Notes under the pieces: model-generated
What the model was told of the DNA's origin: nothing
Database searches by the model: none
Seen by the model: the letters and a program-made list of their open reading frames with translations, nothing else
Program-made: the position numbers and the translations under genes
Part shown: positions 25,890-40,337 of the stretch, in pieces
Numbering within the stretch: the stretch's first letter is position 1
How the letters are laid out: every line of letters begins with the position of its first letter
NCBI GenBank assembly: GCA_002862785.1
Contig: PKDZ01000004.1
Location: forward strand, 32,803-96,802
Reading direction: 5' to 3'
Length of the DNA stretch: 64,000 bases
Source of the DNA: Flavobacteriales bacterium
GTDB taxonomy: Bacteria; Bacteroidota; Bacteroidia; Flavobacteriales_D; Sanyastnellaceae

Positions 25890-26833
25890 TGGGCGGTCGG
25901 TTCGGGGCTGGGCTCGCCGGTGCTTGCGGCATCCTGCGGAACCTCGACGTGGTTCAGCGGGACCCCGTCGGGGCGGGCGTGCTTCCAGCGCGTGTGGGAC
26001 CAGAGCCAATGGGCCGGATCGCGCCGGATCTGCGCTTCGAGTCGATCGTATGTGGCTTTGAGCAGGGCGCCTTTCGGCCACTCTTTTGGGGTGTCCGTGA
26101 TGAGGTCGTAGTGGACCTCCCAATGTCCGCGCGGCTTGCCCTCCGCCTTGCGCAAGCCGAAGAAGACCACGGGCATGTCGAATTTCCGGGCGAAGGCCTC
26201 GAGGCCGAAGTGCATCGCGGTCTCCCGACCCATCCATTCCATCCACCACGCCTTGTTGGGGTCGAGCGGCCGCTGGTCCACGGCGAGCGTCACCGCCTTG
26301 GCCCGGCCTTGTTCCTCCACCATCCACGCCGACACCTGCTTCATCTCCACGAGCTCCGTACCAAACTGGCTGCGCGTCCGGAAGATGAGGTCGTCATAGA
26401 ACGCATTGGAGAGGCGCTTGTAGACCCCCATGAAGGGCAACGGCAACGCGTCGCCCGAGGTGACGGCGTAGCGCTCCCAGTTGCCGTAATGGCCGCAGGA
26501 CAGCAAGACGCCCGGCGCTTTATCGGCATAAGGTGCGAGCACCTCCGGATTGACGTGGTGGAACCGCTCCGCCAAGTCCGTCCGGTCGGCCCGGAAATGC
26601 TTGAGCGACTCCACGAGCACCTCCGCGAGGTGGGTGAAGAAGTCCCGGGCGATGCGGGTGCGCTCGGCCTCACTTTTCTCGGGGAAGACCCCCGCGAGGT
26701 TGGCCAGCACCACCTTCTTGCGGTAGCCGGTCCACCACAGCAGGGTGGCGAGTCCGTCCGCAATCGGATAAAGCATCCAATAGGGCAGCCGGCCGATCGG
26801 GCCCACGAAGAGGGTGTGGAGGAGGCGGGTCAT
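25886..26833 (-). CDS. Lysophospholipid acyltransferase family protein (LpxL/HtrB-like)
   Basis: This 315-residue inner-membrane acyltransferase of the lipid A secondary acyltransferase family has an N-terminal hydrophobic anchor (RLLHTLFVGPIGRLPYWMLY). The catalytic HYGNWE motif lies near 114-119. GVYKRLSNAFYDDLI, DQRPLDPNKAWWMEWMGRETAMHFG and PVVFFGLRKAEGKPRGHW follow. It likely transfers an acyl chain to a lipid A or related lipid precursor, using acyl-ACP. Its ATG overlaps the stop of the PhnP-like gene, and its stop overlaps the rarA ATG. Confidence 0.9.
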   Translation of the reverse strand: MTRLLHTLFVGPIGRLPYWMLYPIADGLATLLWWTGYRKKVVLANLAGVFPEKSEAERTRIARDFFTHLAEVLVESLKHFRADRTDLAERFHHVNPEVLAPYADKAPGVLLSCGHYGNWERYAVTSGDALPLPFMGVYKRLSNAFYDDLIFRTRSQFGTELVEMKQVSAWMVEEQGRAKAVTLAVDQRPLDPNKAWWMEWMGRETAMHFGLEAFARKFDMPVVFFGLRKAEGKPRGHWEVHYDLITDTPKEWPKGALLKATYDRLEAQIRRDPAHWLWSHTRWKHARPDGVPLNHVEVPQDAASTGEPSPEPTAQ

Positions 26834-27621
26834 GCGGCGGAAATGCGAAGGCCATCCTCGCCGAGGAAGACGCCCCGGGGCAGGTCGGGTGCCACGTCCC
26901 GGTGTTTGCCGAGGAGGTGGCTGACGTGGGTCAAATAGGCCTCGGCAGGCCCCACCCGTTCGATGACCTCGAGGGCCTCGTCGAGGGTGAAGTGACTGAG
27001 GTGGGGCTCCTTGCGCAGCGCATTGATCACCAGCACCTCGACCCCCTCCAGCCGGGACCAGGTCTCGGGTGCGAAGGCGTTGGCGTCGGTGATGTAGGCG
27101 ATGGGGCCAATCCGGAAACCCAGCACGGGCAGCTTGTAGTGGACGACCGGCAGGGGCATCACCTCCACCCCGCCGATGGTGACGGGCCCGGTGTCGAGGT
27201 CGTGCAACTGGACCTTGGGGATGCCGGGGTACGGATGGGGGTCGAAGACATACTTGAACTCGCGGCGCAAGGCCTCCTGCACGCGGGGGACGGCATAGAC
27301 ATCCATGTCCCGCTTCTGGCGGAAGTTGAAGGCGCGGATGTCGTCGAGACCGGCCACATGGTCCTTGTGCTCGTGAGTGAACAGGACCGCATCGAGTGTG
27401 GTCACCTTCGAACGGAGCATCTGCTGCCGAAAATCGGGTCCGGTGTCGACCACGAAGGTCCGCGGGCCCTCCGGAGCGTGCTCCCCGTCGACCTCAAACA
27501 GGGCACTCGACCGGGTGCGGTTGTCGCGGGGGTCGGTGGAGGTGCACACCCTGCAGTCACAGGCGATGACCGGGACCCCCTGGGAGGTTCCGGTGCCGAG
27601 AAGGGTGAGGTGAACGCCCAT
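26830..27621 (-). CDS. MBL-fold hydrolase, PhnP-like phosphodiesterase
   Basis: This 263-residue protein begins MGVHLTLLGTGTSQGVPV and then has CDCRVCTSTDPRDNRTRSS, a Cys-rich N-terminal loop typical of the PhnP group. The metal site HEHKDH lies near residues 78-83, with further ligands in VVHYK and DANAF. PhnP-type enzymes cleave cyclic phosphodiesters such as cyclic ribose phosphates; the substrate here is not proven. The frame extends to 27756, but the ATG at 27621 fits the family and has TAACTTTG ending 6 nt upstream. It leads the acyltransferase-rarA operon. Confidence 0.88.
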   Translation of the reverse strand: MGVHLTLLGTGTSQGVPVIACDCRVCTSTDPRDNRTRSSALFEVDGEHAPEGPRTFVVDTGPDFRQQMLRSKVTTLDAVLFTHEHKDHVAGLDDIRAFNFRQKRDMDVYAVPRVQEALRREFKYVFDPHPYPGIPKVQLHDLDTGPVTIGGVEVMPLPVVHYKLPVLGFRIGPIAYITDANAFAPETWSRLEGVEVLVINALRKEPHLSHFTLDEALEVIERVGPAEAYLTHVSHLLGKHRDVAPDLPRGVFLGEDGLRISAA

Positions 27622-27627
27622 GGTGGG

Positions 27628-27678
27628 CAAAGTTAATCGCCTCCCGGTCCGCGTTCCGGGCGCAACTCGGTACCTTTG
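27628..27678. promoter_or_regulatory. Divergent promoters between PhnP-like gene and the gene at 27701
   Basis: The minus strand carries TAACTTTG (27628-27635), 6 nt before the PhnP-like ATG. The plus strand carries TACCTTTG (27671-27678), 22 nt before the GTG at 27701. Both match TAnnTTTG exactly, making this a clean divergent promoter pair. Confidence 0.65.
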
Positions 27679-27700
27679 CAGAGCACCTTCATCCTCTCCC

Positions 27701-29158
27701 GTGGACAGCAACCGCGTCATCCTGTCGGCCAAGCAGAAGGCCCTCCGGGTCAACATGAACCACGACCTCTACGGCACCTTCGCCGAAATCGGGGCCGGAC
27801 AGGAGGTCGTCCGCCACTTCTTCCGCGCCGGAGGAGCCAGCGGCACCATCGCCAAGACCATCAGCGCTTACGACAAGGACTTCAGCGACGCCATCTACGG
27901 CGTAGAAGAGTCGGGCCGCTATGTATGCGAGCCCAGGGTGCAGAAGATGCTGGACCACGAGTACCGCCTCTGCGAGGAGCGCCTCTCACGGGAGATGCAC
28001 CCCACCAAGAAGTTCTTTGCGTTCGCCAACACAGTCGCCACGATCAACTACCACAAGACGATCGAGGGCCACGGCTGGTTCGGCATCCGGTTCCAGACGG
28101 CGCCCAACAAGGCCCCGAACACCGTCGTGCTCCACGCCCGCTTCCACGAACCGGACGCCCTGCTCCAGCACGCCAGCATCGGCACGCTTGGCGTGAACCT
28201 CATCTACGGCTGCCATTTCCTGTACAAGCAGCCCAACGACCTCCTGCTCAGCCTCTACGACGAGCTGGACAAGGACCAGATCGAGATTGACACCATCCAG
28301 ATGAACGGCCCGGATTTCGCCGGCGTCGACAACCGGCTGCTGTCCCTCCAACTGGTAAAGCACGGCATGACCGACGCGGTCATCTTCTCTCCCGACGGCC
28401 GCAACCTGCAGGCCGCTGACGTGCTGTACAAGAAGAACATCCTCGCCATCCGCGGCAGCTTCCGGCCCGTCACCCGGGTCAACCTCGACATGATGCAACG
28501 CGGGCTGTCCATGTTCCGGGAGGAGAAGCGTGTGGAGGAGGACAACATCCAGCTCCTCTTCGAGATTACCCTGAACAACCTCAAATCCGAGGGCGACATC
28601 GACGAAAAGGACTTCCTGGACCGCGCGGACATCCTCTGCTCGCTTGGGCAGACGGTGCTCATCTCGAACTACCAGGAGTACTACAAGCTCATCGAATACT
28701 TCTCGAGGTACACTAAGAAACGCATGGGCGTCATCATGGGCGGCAATGCCATGATGGACCTCTTCAACGAGCGCTACTACCGCGACCTCAACGGCGGCAT
28801 CCTCGAAGCCTTTGGGGTGATGTTCAGCCGGGACCTCAAGGTCTACGCCTATCCCTGGCACGACAACGAGAACGACGTGCTCATCCGGACGGACAATGCG
28901 CCCATTCACCCGCGCATCAAGCCGCTCTATGACTACCTGCTCTTCAACAAGCGCATCTCCGACATCCAGCTCGAGGATCTCTCCCTGCTGGACATCTTCA
29001 GCGTGGAGGTCCTGCGCATGATTCGCGAGGGCAATGGCGGATGGGAAGAGATGGTTCCCCACCCCGTGGACCACATCATCAAGCGCAACCGCCTCTTCGG
29101 CTACAACGGACCGGCTCCAGTCGATCCCGGGCTGGCCGACGCCGCGCTCCTGAACTGA
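27701..29158 (+). CDS. Large conserved protein of unknown function
   Basis: This 485-residue soluble protein reads VDSNRVILSAKQKALRVNMN then HDLYGTFAEIGAGQEVVRHF and FRAGGASGTIAKTISAYDKD, a segment I associate with a widespread, highly conserved Bacteroidota family. Other conserved stretches are FANTVATINYHKTIEGHGW, IQMNGPDFAGVDNRL, GGNAMMDLFNERYYRDLNGG and MVPHPVDHIIKRNRLFG. No known domain, signal peptide or membrane helix is visible. Homologues are, as I recall, sometimes labelled TonB-dependent receptor or nucleotidyltransferase; neither fits what I see. GTG 27701 is the likely start because TACCTTTG lies 22 nt upstream; ATG 27754 is an alternative. Confidence 0.8.
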   Translation: MDSNRVILSAKQKALRVNMNHDLYGTFAEIGAGQEVVRHFFRAGGASGTIAKTISAYDKDFSDAIYGVEESGRYVCEPRVQKMLDHEYRLCEERLSREMHPTKKFFAFANTVATINYHKTIEGHGWFGIRFQTAPNKAPNTVVLHARFHEPDALLQHASIGTLGVNLIYGCHFLYKQPNDLLLSLYDELDKDQIEIDTIQMNGPDFAGVDNRLLSLQLVKHGMTDAVIFSPDGRNLQAADVLYKKNILAIRGSFRPVTRVNLDMMQRGLSMFREEKRVEEDNIQLLFEITLNNLKSEGDIDEKDFLDRADILCSLGQTVLISNYQEYYKLIEYFSRYTKKRMGVIMGGNAMMDLFNERYYRDLNGGILEAFGVMFSRDLKVYAYPWHDNENDVLIRTDNAPIHPRIKPLYDYLLFNKRISDIQLEDLSLLDIFSVEVLRMIREGNGGWEEMVPHPVDHIIKRNRLFGYNGPAPVDPGLADAALLN

Positions 29159-29183
29159 GGCCGACCCCGGCCTTCATTCAAGA

Positions 29184-29212
29184 AAAAAGGCGGCCCCAGG
29201 GCCGCCTTTTTC
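29184..29212. terminator. Bidirectional terminator between gene 27701 and rpoC
   Basis: AAAAGGCGGCCC and GGGCCGCCTTTTT form a strong stem, with A-rich and T-rich arms giving a T-run on both strands. It ends the convergent plus-strand gene and the rpoBC operon. Confidence 0.85.
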
Positions 29213-29230
29213 TTGTTGGATGGGGAGGGA

Positions 29231-32200
29231 TCACTCGACCACTTCCACCTCCTCGGCCTCTCCAGCCTCGGTCAGGCGATCGAACTCCTCCTGGGAGCCC
29301 ACGATCATGTTGTGCCACTTCCGCACACCGGTACCGGCGGGGATGAGGTGACCGACAATCACGTTCTCCTTGAGGCCACCGAGGTGGTCCTCCTTGGCGC
29401 TCACCGCAGCCTCGTTCAACACCTTCGTCGTTTCCTGGAAGGACGCGGCGGAGATGAAGGACTTGGTCTGCAGGGACGCCCGGGTGATGCCCTGGAGGAG
29501 CGGACGGGCCGTGGCCGGCAAGGCCTCGCGGCCTTCGGCGAGCTTGCCGTCGTTGCGGCGGATGGCGCCGTTCTCGTCCCGCAACTGGCGGGCGGAGACC
29601 ATCTGGCCTTCCTTGAGCTCGGTGCTGTCCCCAGCCTCGGTGACGACCACCATGCCAAACATCCGGTCGTTCTCATCGATGAAGTCGGCCTTCTCGACGA
29701 ACTGCTTCTCGAGGAAGCGCGTGTCGCCCGGATCCTCGACGACGACCTTCTTCATCATCTGGCGGACGATGACCTCGAAGTGCTTGTCGTTGATCTTCAC
29801 ACCCTGGAGGCGGTAGACCTCTTGGATCTCGTTGACGAGGTACTCCTGGACGGCCGTCGGACCCTGGATGGCCAAGATGTCGGCCGGGGTCGTGGCGCCG
29901 TCGGACATCGGCATGCCCGCCTTCACGAAGTCGTTCTCCTGAACGAGGATGTGCTTGGCCAGCGGCACGAGGTACTTGCGCTTCTCGCCGGTGCGGCTCT
30001 CCACGATGATCTCGCGGTTTCCGCGCTTGATCTTGCCGTAGGAGACGATGCCATCCACCTCTGACACGACGGCCGGGTTGGACGGGTTCCGCGCCTCGAA
30101 GAGCTCGGTCACCCGCGGCAGACCTCCCGTGATGTCACCGGACTTACCAGCGATTCGCGGAATCTTGGCGAGGATGCGGCCAGTGCCCACCTTGTCGCCT
30201 TCCTGCACGCTGACGTGCGCGCCGACCGGCAGGGAGTACACCTTGAGCACCTCCTTCTTCGGCCCCACGATGTGGATGGCCGGGTTCTTCTTCTTGTCCT
30301 TGGTCTCGGTGATGACGATCTCGCGGAAACCGGTCTGCTCGTCCAGCTCCTCGCGGTAGGTCACGCCGTCCTCAATCATGTCGAACGCCACGGTGCCCTC
30401 CTCCTCGGAGATGATGGCGTTGTTGTAGGGGTCCCACGTGCAGATGAGGTCGCCCTTCTTGATCTTCTTGCCGGCCTTGACGTGGAGCACGCCACCGTAG
30501 GGCAGGTTCGTGGAGCTCAGCGTGATGCCGATTTCCTTGTCGACCACCTTGAATTCCGTGGAACGGGACACGACAACCGTCTCGACCTCACCTTCGGGCG
30601 TGGTGCGCTGGACGGTCCTCAGGTCCTCGAGCTCGACCACACCATCCTGGCGGGCCGTGATCTCGTTCTCGTCGGAAATCTTCGAGGCCGTACCACCGAC
30701 GTGGAACGTCCGCAGGGTCAGCTGCGTTCCCGGCTCACCGATGGATTGGGCGGCGATTACACCGACGGCCTCGCCCTCCTGGACGAGTCGGTTGGTGCTC
30801 AGCGCACGGCCGTAGCACTTGGCGCACACGCCCTTGCGGCTCTCGCAGGTGAGCACGGAGCGCATCTCGACCTCGTCGATGCCGGCCTCCTCGATGGTGG
30901 CGGCAATGGCCTCGGTGAACTCCTCACCGGAAGCAACAATCAGGTCTCCGGTCTCCGGGTGGTGCACGTCGAGCACGCTGGTCCGTCCGATGATCCGGTC
31001 GGCCAGGCTCTCGACGATTTCCTCGTTCTTCCGCAGGGCGGTCGCATGGAGGCCGCGGATGGTGCCGCAGTCGTACTCGTTGATGATCACGTCCTGGGCC
31101 ACGTCTACGAGACGGCGGGTCAAGTAACCGGCGTCAGCCGTCTTCAACGCCGTGTCCGCCAGACCCTTCCGGGCACCGTGCGTGGAGATGAAGTACTCGA
31201 GGATGGACAGGCCCTCCTTGAAGTTGGACAGAATGGGGTTCTCAATGATGTCCTGACCTCCGGCTGCGCTGGACTTCTGCGGCTTGGCCATCAGGCCCCG
31301 CATGCCGCTCAGCTGGCGGATTTGCTCCTTCGAACCACGGGCTCCGGAGTGCATCATCATGTAGATAGAGTTGAAGCCCTGCTTGTCGGTCTCCAGGCGC
31401 TCCATCAGGATGTTGGTCAACCGCGAGTTGGTGTTCGTCCAGATGTCGATGATCTGGTTGTACCGCTCGTTGTTGGTGATGAGGCCCATGTTGTAGTTGT
31501 CCATCACCTCGCCGACACGGTCGTTGGCGCTGTCGACCAGCTTGACCTTCTCCTCCGGAATGATGATGTCATTCAGGTTGAAGCTCAGACCGCCCTTGTA
31601 CGCCATCGTGAAGCCGAGCTTCTTGATGTCGTCCAGGAACTGGACCGTACGCGGCACGCCCACCGCCAACAGGACGTTGGAGATGATGCCACGCAGGCTC
31701 TTCTTGGTCAAGAGCTCGTTCACGAAGCCGGCCTCGTTCGGCACCACCTCGTTGAACAGCACCCTTCCCACCGTCGTGTCGATGATGGAAGCGTTGCCCG
31801 CAGCATCCTCCCAACGGACCTTGATGCCGGCGTGCAACGCGGCACGGCCCTCGTTGTAGGCGATGATGACCTCCTCCGGAGAGTAGAACGTCATGCCCTC
31901 CCCCTTGACCGGCTCCTCCTTGGTGGACTTGCGCTCCTTGGTGATGTAGTACAGGCCAAGGACCATGTCCTGGGACGGAACCGTGATCGGCGCCCCGTTG
32001 GCGGGGTTGAGGATGTTGTGGCTGGCCAGCATGAGCAGCTGGGCCTCCAAGATGGCGGCTGGGCCGAGCGGCAGGTGCACAGCCATCTGGTCCCCATCGA
32101 AGTCCGCGTTGAAGGCCGTACAGGCGAGTGGGTGCAGCTGGAGCGCCTTGCCCTCGATCATCTTCGGCTGGAAAGCCTGGATACCGAGGCGGTGCAGGGT

Positions 32201-33532
32201 CGGAGCCCGGTTGAGCAACACGGGGTGCGACTTCATCACGTTCTCGAGGATGTCCCACACCACGGGCTCCTTGGCGTCCACAATCTTCTTGGCGGACTTG
32301 ACCGTCTTGACCACGCCCCGCTCGATCATCTTGCGGATGATGAACGGCTTGTAGAGCTCGGCGGCCATGTTCTTCGGCATGCCGCACTCGTGAAGCTTGA
32401 GCTCCGGTCCCACGACGATGACGGAACGGGCGGAGTAGTCCACACGCTTACCGAGCAGGTTCTGGCGGAAACGGCCCTGCTTGCCCTTCAGGCTGTCGGA
32501 CAGGGACTTCAGCGGGCGGTTGCTCTCCGTCTTCACGGCGGAGGACTTCCGGCTGTTGTCGAACAGGCTGTCGACCGCTTCCTGGAGCATCCGCTTCTCG
32601 TTCCGGAGGATCACGTCCGGGGCCTTGATCTCGATCAGGCGCTTCAGACGGTTGTTCCGGATGATGACACGGCGGTACAGGTCATTGAGGTCGGACGTGG
32701 CGAAACGGCCACCGTCGAGCGGCACCAACGGGCGGAGCTCCGGCGGAATCACCGGGACGACCTTGACAATCATCCACTCCGGCTTGTTCTCCACGCGGTG
32801 GTTGGCATCCCGGAGGGCCTCCACCACTTGCAAACGCTTGAGGGCCTCGTTCTTCCGCTGCTGGCTGGTCTCCGTGTTGGCCGCGTGGCGCAGGTCGAAG
32901 CTCAGCGTGTCGAGGTCGAGGTTGGCCAGCATGTCGTGCAGGGCCTCCGCGCCCATCTTGGCGACAAACTTGTTGGGGTCCTTCTCGTCCAGGTACTGGT
33001 TGTCCTTGGGCAGGGTGTCGAGGATGTCGAGGTACTCTTCCTCCGTGAGGAACTCGTTCACCTCCAGCACCTCGCCGTCGGTCTTGGTCGCCACGCCCGG
33101 CTGGATCACCACGTAACGCTCGTAGTAGATGATCTGGTCGAGCTTCTTGGTCGGCAGGCCGAGCAGGTAGCCGATCTTGTTGGGCAGGCTCCGGAAGTAC
33201 CAGATGTGCGCCACGGGAATCACGAGCTGGATGTGGCCCATGCGCTCGCGGCGGACCTTCTTCTCGGTCACCTCCACGCCGCACCGGTCACAAACGATGC
33301 CCTTGTAGCGGATGCGCTTGTACTTGCCGCAGTGGCACTCGTAGTCCTTGACGGGGCCGAAGATGCGCTCGCAGAAGAGGCCATCGCGCTCCGGCTTGTA
33401 CGTTCGGTAGTTGATGGTCTCCGGCTTCAGCACCTCGCCGTGGCTCTGCTCGAGGATCTCCTCGGGCGACGCCATGCTGATGCGGATCTTGTTGAAGTCG
33501 CTGGAGAGCTTCGGGGTCTTGTTGTTGGTCAT
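29231..33532 (-). CDS. rpoC: DNA-directed RNA polymerase subunit beta'
   Basis: This is the 1433-residue largest subunit of RNA polymerase. The N-terminal zinc site uses Cys 66, 68, 81 and 84 (ECHCGKYK and VCDRCGVE). The active-site Mg motif [12 protein letters not shown] lies near residue 475. The second zinc region is [13 protein letters not shown]. The trigger-loop region and the C-terminal jaw are intact and the length is normal. The ATG lies 35 nt after rpoB. It is the last gene of the superoperon and ends at a strong terminator. Confidence 0.99.
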   Translation of the reverse strand: MTNNKTPKLSSDFNKIRISMASPEEILEQSHGEVLKPETINYRTYKPERDGLFCERIFGPVKDYECHCGKYKRIRYKGIVCDRCGVEVTEKKVRRERMGHIQLVIPVAHIWYFRSLPNKIGYLLGLPTKKLDQIIYYERYVVIQPGVATKTDGEVLEVNEFLTEEEYLDILDTLPKDNQYLDEKDPNKFVAKMGAEALHDMLANLDLDTLSFDLRHAANTETSQQRKNEALKRLQVVEALRDANHRVENKPEWMIVKVVPVIPPELRPLVPLDGGRFATSDLNDLYRRVIIRNNRLKRLIEIKAPDVILRNEKRMLQEAVDSLFDNSRKSSAVKTESNRPLKSLSDSLKGKQGRFRQNLLGKRVDYSARSVIVVGPELKLHECGMPKNMAAELYKPFIIRKMIERGVVKTVKSAKKIVDAKEPVVWDILENVMKSHPVLLNRAPTLHRLGIQAFQPKMIEGKALQLHPLACTAFNADFDGDQMAVHLPLGPAAILEAQLLMLASHNILNPANGAPITVPSQDMVLGLYYITKERKSTKEEPVKGEGMTFYSPEEVIIAYNEGRAALHAGIKVRWEDAAGNASIIDTTVGRVLFNEVVPNEAGFVNELLTKKSLRGIISNVLLAVGVPRTVQFLDDIKKLGFTMAYKGGLSFNLNDIIIPEEKVKLVDSANDRVGEVMDNYNMGLITNNERYNQIIDIWTNTNSRLTNILMERLETDKQGFNSIYMMMHSGARGSKEQIRQLSGMRGLMAKPQKSSAAGGQDIIENPILSNFKEGLSILEYFISTHGARKGLADTALKTADAGYLTRRLVDVAQDVIINEYDCGTIRGLHATALRKNEEIVESLADRIIGRTSVLDVHHPETGDLIVASGEEFTEAIAATIEEAGIDEVEMRSVLTCESRKGVCAKCYGRALSTNRLVQEGEAVGVIAAQSIGEPGTQLTLRTFHVGGTASKISDENEITARQDGVVELEDLRTVQRTTPEGEVETVVVSRSTEFKVVDKEIGITLSSTNLPYGGVLHVKAGKKIKKGDLICTWDPYNNAIISEEEGTVAFDMIEDGVTYREELDEQTGFREIVITETKDKKKNPAIHIVGPKKEVLKVYSLPVGAHVSVQEGDKVGTGRILAKIPRIAGKSGDITGGLPRVTELFEARNPSNPAVVSEVDGIVSYGKIKRGNREIIVESRTGEKRKYLVPLAKHILVQENDFVKAGMPMSDGATTPADILAIQGPTAVQEYLVNEIQEVYRLQGVKINDKHFEVIVRQMMKKVVVEDPGDTRFLEKQFVEKADFIDENDRMFGMVVVTEAGDSTELKEGQMVSARQLRDENGAIRRNDGKLAEGREALPATARPLLQGITRASLQTKSFISAASFQETTKVLNEAAVSAKEDHLGGLKENVIVGHLIPAGTGVRKWHNMIVGSQEEFDRLTEAGEAEEVEVVE

Positions 33533-33567
33533 CTCTTGGTGATCAATGAGTTAGAAGCAGGAGCAAC

Positions 33568-37383
<3,816 letters not shown>

Positions 37384-37440
37384 GGGGTGCGGCTGTTGGA
37401 GGAATACAAATCGCAGACGGTGCAGGTTGGCTTTGGGGGT

Positions 37441-37503
37441 GTACCCCGCTCAAAGCAGGGTACAAGAAGGTCAGACCGGGACCTGCGCCCAGCCTGACCT
37501 TCT
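37441..37503 (-). promoter_or_regulatory. Tandem inverted repeats between rplL and rpoB
   Basis: Read on the minus strand, AGAAGGTCAG (37503-37494) pairs with CTGACCTTCT (37474-37465), and immediately after GTACCC (37463-37458) pairs with GGGTAC (37446-37441). There is no long T-run, so full termination is unlikely. In E. coli the equivalent gap contains an attenuator and an RNase III site that set the ribosomal protein to RNA polymerase ratio. A similar role is inferred here. Confidence 0.6.
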
Positions 37504-37524
37504 GAAATTCAGCGAGTTGTGATC

Positions 37525-37905
37525 TTACTTGATCTCAACCTCGGCTCCAGCTTCCTCGAGTTGGGTCTTGAGGGCTTCGGCCTCGTCCTTGGCGACGCCC
37601 TCCTTGAGGGTGGTGGGTGCGCCGTCAACGATGCCCTTGGCCTCCTTCAGTCCCTGACCGGTCAGCTCTTTCACGAGCTTCACGACCGCGAGCTTGGAGC
37701 CACCGGCAGCCTTGAGAATGACGTCAAACTCCGTCTTCTCTTCGCCACCGCCGCCTTCGCCGCCGCCAGCGGCGGGGCCAGCGACAACAGCAGCAGCAGC
37801 TGCGGGCTCGATGCCGTATTCATCTTTGAGGATATCTGCGAGTTCGCTGACCTCTTTGACGGTGAGGTTGACCAGCGACTCTGCCATGGTTTTCAAATCA
37901 GCCAT
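37525..37905 (-). CDS. rplL: 50S ribosomal protein L7/L12
   Basis: This 126-residue stalk protein has an N-terminal dimerisation domain, an Ala/Gly/Glu-rich hinge ([16 protein letters not shown] near 42-58) and the C-terminal domain [20 protein letters not shown] then [20 protein letters not shown]. It binds translation factors through the stalk with L10. A second ATG lies at codon 7, but ATG 37905 keeps the usual length. It follows rplJ by 49 nt. Confidence 0.98.
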   Translation of the reverse strand: MADLKTMAESLVNLTVKEVSELADILKDEYGIEPAAAAAVVAGPAAGGGEGGGGEEKTEFDVILKAAGGSKLAVVKLVKELTGQGLKEAKGIVDGAPTTLKEGVAKDEAEALKTQLEEAGAEVEIK

Positions 37906-37954
37906 GATATATTGAATTGTGGGTTACTAGTTTGGGTTGTTGTTGGTGTCAAAA

Positions 37955-38479
37955 TCACGCCTCTCTTTCGGAAAGTGCTTTGACCAGTCCGGAAATGGTG
38001 TTTCCACCGGATTGCAGTGCGCCGAGGACGTTTCGCATCGGGCTCTGGAGGAGGCCGACGAGTTCTCCGAGGAGTTCGTCCTTGCTCTTGATCTCCGTGA
38101 GCGCCTTCAGCTGGTCGTCACCGATGTACACCGCTTCTTCGACGTAGGCGCCCTTCAGAATCGGACGCTCACTGTTCTTGCGGAACTCCTTGATGAGCTT
38201 GGCCGGCGCATTGCCTACCGAGCCCGTCATGAGGGCAGTCTGGCCTTTGAGAACGTCCATGAGTTCGCCGTATTCACGGCTCTCGGTGCGTTCCATCGCG
38301 ATGCGAAGCAGTGTGTTCTTCACCACCTGCAGCTTGATGTCAGCCTTGTAGCATTCTCCGCGCAACTTCGTCGTGTCGGCAGAATTCAGAGACGAAGCGT
38401 CCGTCAGGTACACCACATTGGTGTCCTGCAGCATGGCCTGGAGCTCCTCGATCGCTTGATTTTTCTCTTCGCGTGTCAT
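37955..38479 (-). CDS. rplJ: 50S ribosomal protein L10
   Basis: This 174-residue L10 forms the base of the L7/L12 stalk. It shows VYLTDASSLNSADTTKLRGE, VVKNTLLRIAMER and the helical C-terminus that binds L12 dimers. It follows rplA after only 11 nt. There is therefore no room for the classical L10 leader before rplJ, and any autoregulation must act further upstream or within rplA. Confidence 0.98.
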   Translation of the reverse strand: MTREEKNQAIEELQAMLQDTNVVYLTDASSLNSADTTKLRGECYKADIKLQVVKNTLLRIAMERTESREYGELMDVLKGQTALMTGSVGNAPAKLIKEFRKNSERPILKGAYVEEAVYIGDDQLKALTEIKSKDELLGELVGLLQSPMRNVLGALQSGGNTISGLVKALSEREA

Positions 38480-38490
38480 GAGTTCCCGGA

Positions 38491-39186
38491 TTAGCTGTTG
38501 AGCGACTTCGATTCAATCCGGACACCCGGAGACATCGTCGAGCTCATGTAGACGCTCTTGATGTAGGTGCCCTTCGCAGCAGACGGGCGCAATCGCACCA
38601 AGGTTTGAAGGACTTCGTTGGCATTCTCCGAGATCTTCTCTTTCGAGAAGCTAACCTTCCCGACGGAAGCGTGGATGATGCCATACTTGTCCACCTTGAA
38701 ATCAATCTTGCCCGCCTTGACGTCTTGGACGGCCTTCCCGACCTCCATCGTGACGGTACCCGATTTCGGGTTCGGCATGAGGCCGCGCGGTCCGAGAATT
38801 CGGCCCAGGGCGCCCACTTTGCCCATCACTTGGGGGGTCGTGACGATCACGTCCACATCGGTCCATCCGCCTTTGATTTTCTCGACATATTCATCGAGAC
38901 CAACGTGGTCCGCTCCGGCCTCCTTGGCCTCCGCCTCCTTGTCGGGAGTGCAGAGGACGAGTACGCGCACGTTCTTTCCGCTTCCGTGAGGAAGGGAAAC
39001 CGTGCCGCGCACCATCTGGTTGGCCTTTCGCGGATCCACGCCGAGGCTGACGGCGAGGTCGACGGAGCTGTCGAACGTCGTGGAGGAAATCTCCTTCACG
39101 ATGCCCGCTGCCTCGTCAAGCGAGTACGCATTGTCCACGTCGAACTTCTCGAGCGCGTCCTTGCGTTTGCGTGTCAGTTTTGCCAT
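38491..39186 (-). CDS. rplA: 50S ribosomal protein L1
   Basis: This 231-residue L1 has the conserved core [20 protein letters not shown] then [30 protein letters not shown] and the C-terminal [20 protein letters not shown]. It forms the mobile L1 stalk and typically represses its own operon mRNA. It lies 20 nt after rplK. Confidence 0.98.
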   Translation of the reverse strand: MAKLTRKRKDALEKFDVDNAYSLDEAAGIVKEISSTTFDSSVDLAVSLGVDPRKANQMVRGTVSLPHGSGKNVRVLVLCTPDKEAEAKEAGADHVGLDEYVEKIKGGWTDVDVIVTTPQVMGKVGALGRILGPRGLMPNPKSGTVTMEVGKAVQDVKAGKIDFKVDKYGIIHASVGKVSFSKEKISENANEVLQTLVRLRPSAAKGTYIKSVYMSSTMSPGVRIESKSLNS

Positions 39187-39206
39187 TGTGTCTGATGATT
39201 AGACGA

Positions 39207-39644
39207 TCAGAAAGGCGAATCGCCGGTCACGTTCAGCCCCATACTCCTTGCCGTTCCAGCGACCACCTTCATGGCGGATTCGATGGAGAAGCAATTGAGA
39301 TCGGGCATCTTGTCTTCTGCAATGGTGCGGACTTGGTCCCACGTCACTTTGCCCACCTTCTGTCGGTTGGATTCCGAAGAACCCTTCTTGATTTTGGCGG
39401 CTTCCATGAGTTGCACTGCAGCGGGCGGTGTCTTGATGATAAAGTCAAAAGACTTGTCTTTGTAGACGGTGATGACCACCGGAAGAACCTTGCCTGCCTT
39501 GTCCTGGGTACGCCCATTGAACTGCTTGCAAAATTCCATGATGTTCACACCTGCCGCACCGAGTGCAGGACCAACCGGCGGCGAGGGATTGGCAGCGCCA
39601 CCCCTCACTTGCAGTTTGACCATCTTGGCGACTTCTTTAGCCAT
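39207..39644 (-). CDS. rplK: 50S ribosomal protein L11
   Basis: This 145-residue L11 starts [20 protein letters not shown], then [20 protein letters not shown], and ends in the RNA-binding domain ([32 protein letters not shown]). It binds the GTPase-associated region of 23S rRNA. A 127-base gap separates it from nusG; it has AT-rich stretches and short inverted repeats, but I could not place a convincing promoter. Confidence 0.98.
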   Translation of the reverse strand: MAKEVAKMVKLQVRGGAANPSPPVGPALGAAGVNIMEFCKQFNGRTQDKAGKVLPVVITVYKDKSFDFIIKTPPAAVQLMEAAKIKKGSSESNRQKVGKVTWDQVRTIAEDKMPDLNCFSIESAMKVVAGTARSMGLNVTGDSPF

Positions 39645-39771
39645 GGATCTATTGTTTATAATGAACAGGTCCGCCGCAGTGTCCAGGGAAGCATTCTGGG
39701 ACAGGGCACGGGACGTCCTGGCTGTTCCTTGTTTGGATTGGTTTCAGTGATTCTTCGATTCGTCGCTTGCG

Positions 39772-40323
39772 TCAGGATTCCTTCTCCACTTGGAGGAAGC
39801 CCAGTTCCACCGGGGTCTTCCGTCCGAAAATCTTCACCATGACCTTCAGCTTGCGCTTCTCCTCGTTGATTTCTTCGATGGTGCCGTGGAATCCGTTGAA
39901 CGGGCCATCGCCCACCTTCACGGTCTCCCCGACCTTGTATGGGATGGCCAACTCCTCCTCACTCTCGGCCAGCTCATCCACCCGACCCAGCATCCGGCTC
40001 ACCTCGTTGGGCCGCAGCGGAAGCGGATCTCCCCGCTTCTCGGCTCCGAGGAATCCGATGACGCTGGGTGTGTTGCGGATCACATGCGGCACCTCACCCA
40101 CGAGGGCACACTCCACAAACACATAGCCCGGGAAGTGATTCCGCTCCTTGGTGACTTTTTTGCCGTTGCGGATCTGCAGGACCTTCTCCGTGGGAATCAG
40201 AATCTGGCCCACATAGTCCGACAAGCCGGCCGCAGAGATCTCGGACTCAAGGAAACCCTTGGCCTTGTTCTCCTGCCCGCCGATGGCGCGCACCACGTAC
40301 CACTTCTTGTCGATCTCGCTCAT
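39772..40323 (-). CDS. nusG: Transcription termination/antitermination factor NusG
   Basis: This 183-residue NusG begins [20 protein letters not shown] (NGN domain, RNA polymerase binding) with [19 protein letters not shown]. It ends with a KOW domain ([20 protein letters not shown]). The frame runs to TTG 40341, but the ATG at 40323 matches the family. It follows secE by 14 nt. Confidence 0.97.
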   Translation of the reverse strand: MSEIDKKWYVVRAIGGQENKAKGFLESEISAAGLSDYVGQILIPTEKVLQIRNGKKVTKERNHFPGYVFVECALVGEVPHVIRNTPSVIGFLGAEKRGDPLPLRPNEVSRMLGRVDELAESEEELAIPYKVGETVKVGDGPFNGFHGTIEEINEEKRKLKVMVKIFGRKTPVELGFLQVEKES

Positions 40324-40337
40324 CGTTCCTGCGGGGC

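Noticed and set aside
26834..27756. Upstream extensions of several frames starting at TTG or GTG (for example 5306, 7346, 8435, 20918, 26327, 27756, 60018, 61124)
   Set aside because: The extra residues lack family similarity and overlap promoter boxes or neighbouring genes, so the later starts with signal peptides or family N-termini were used.
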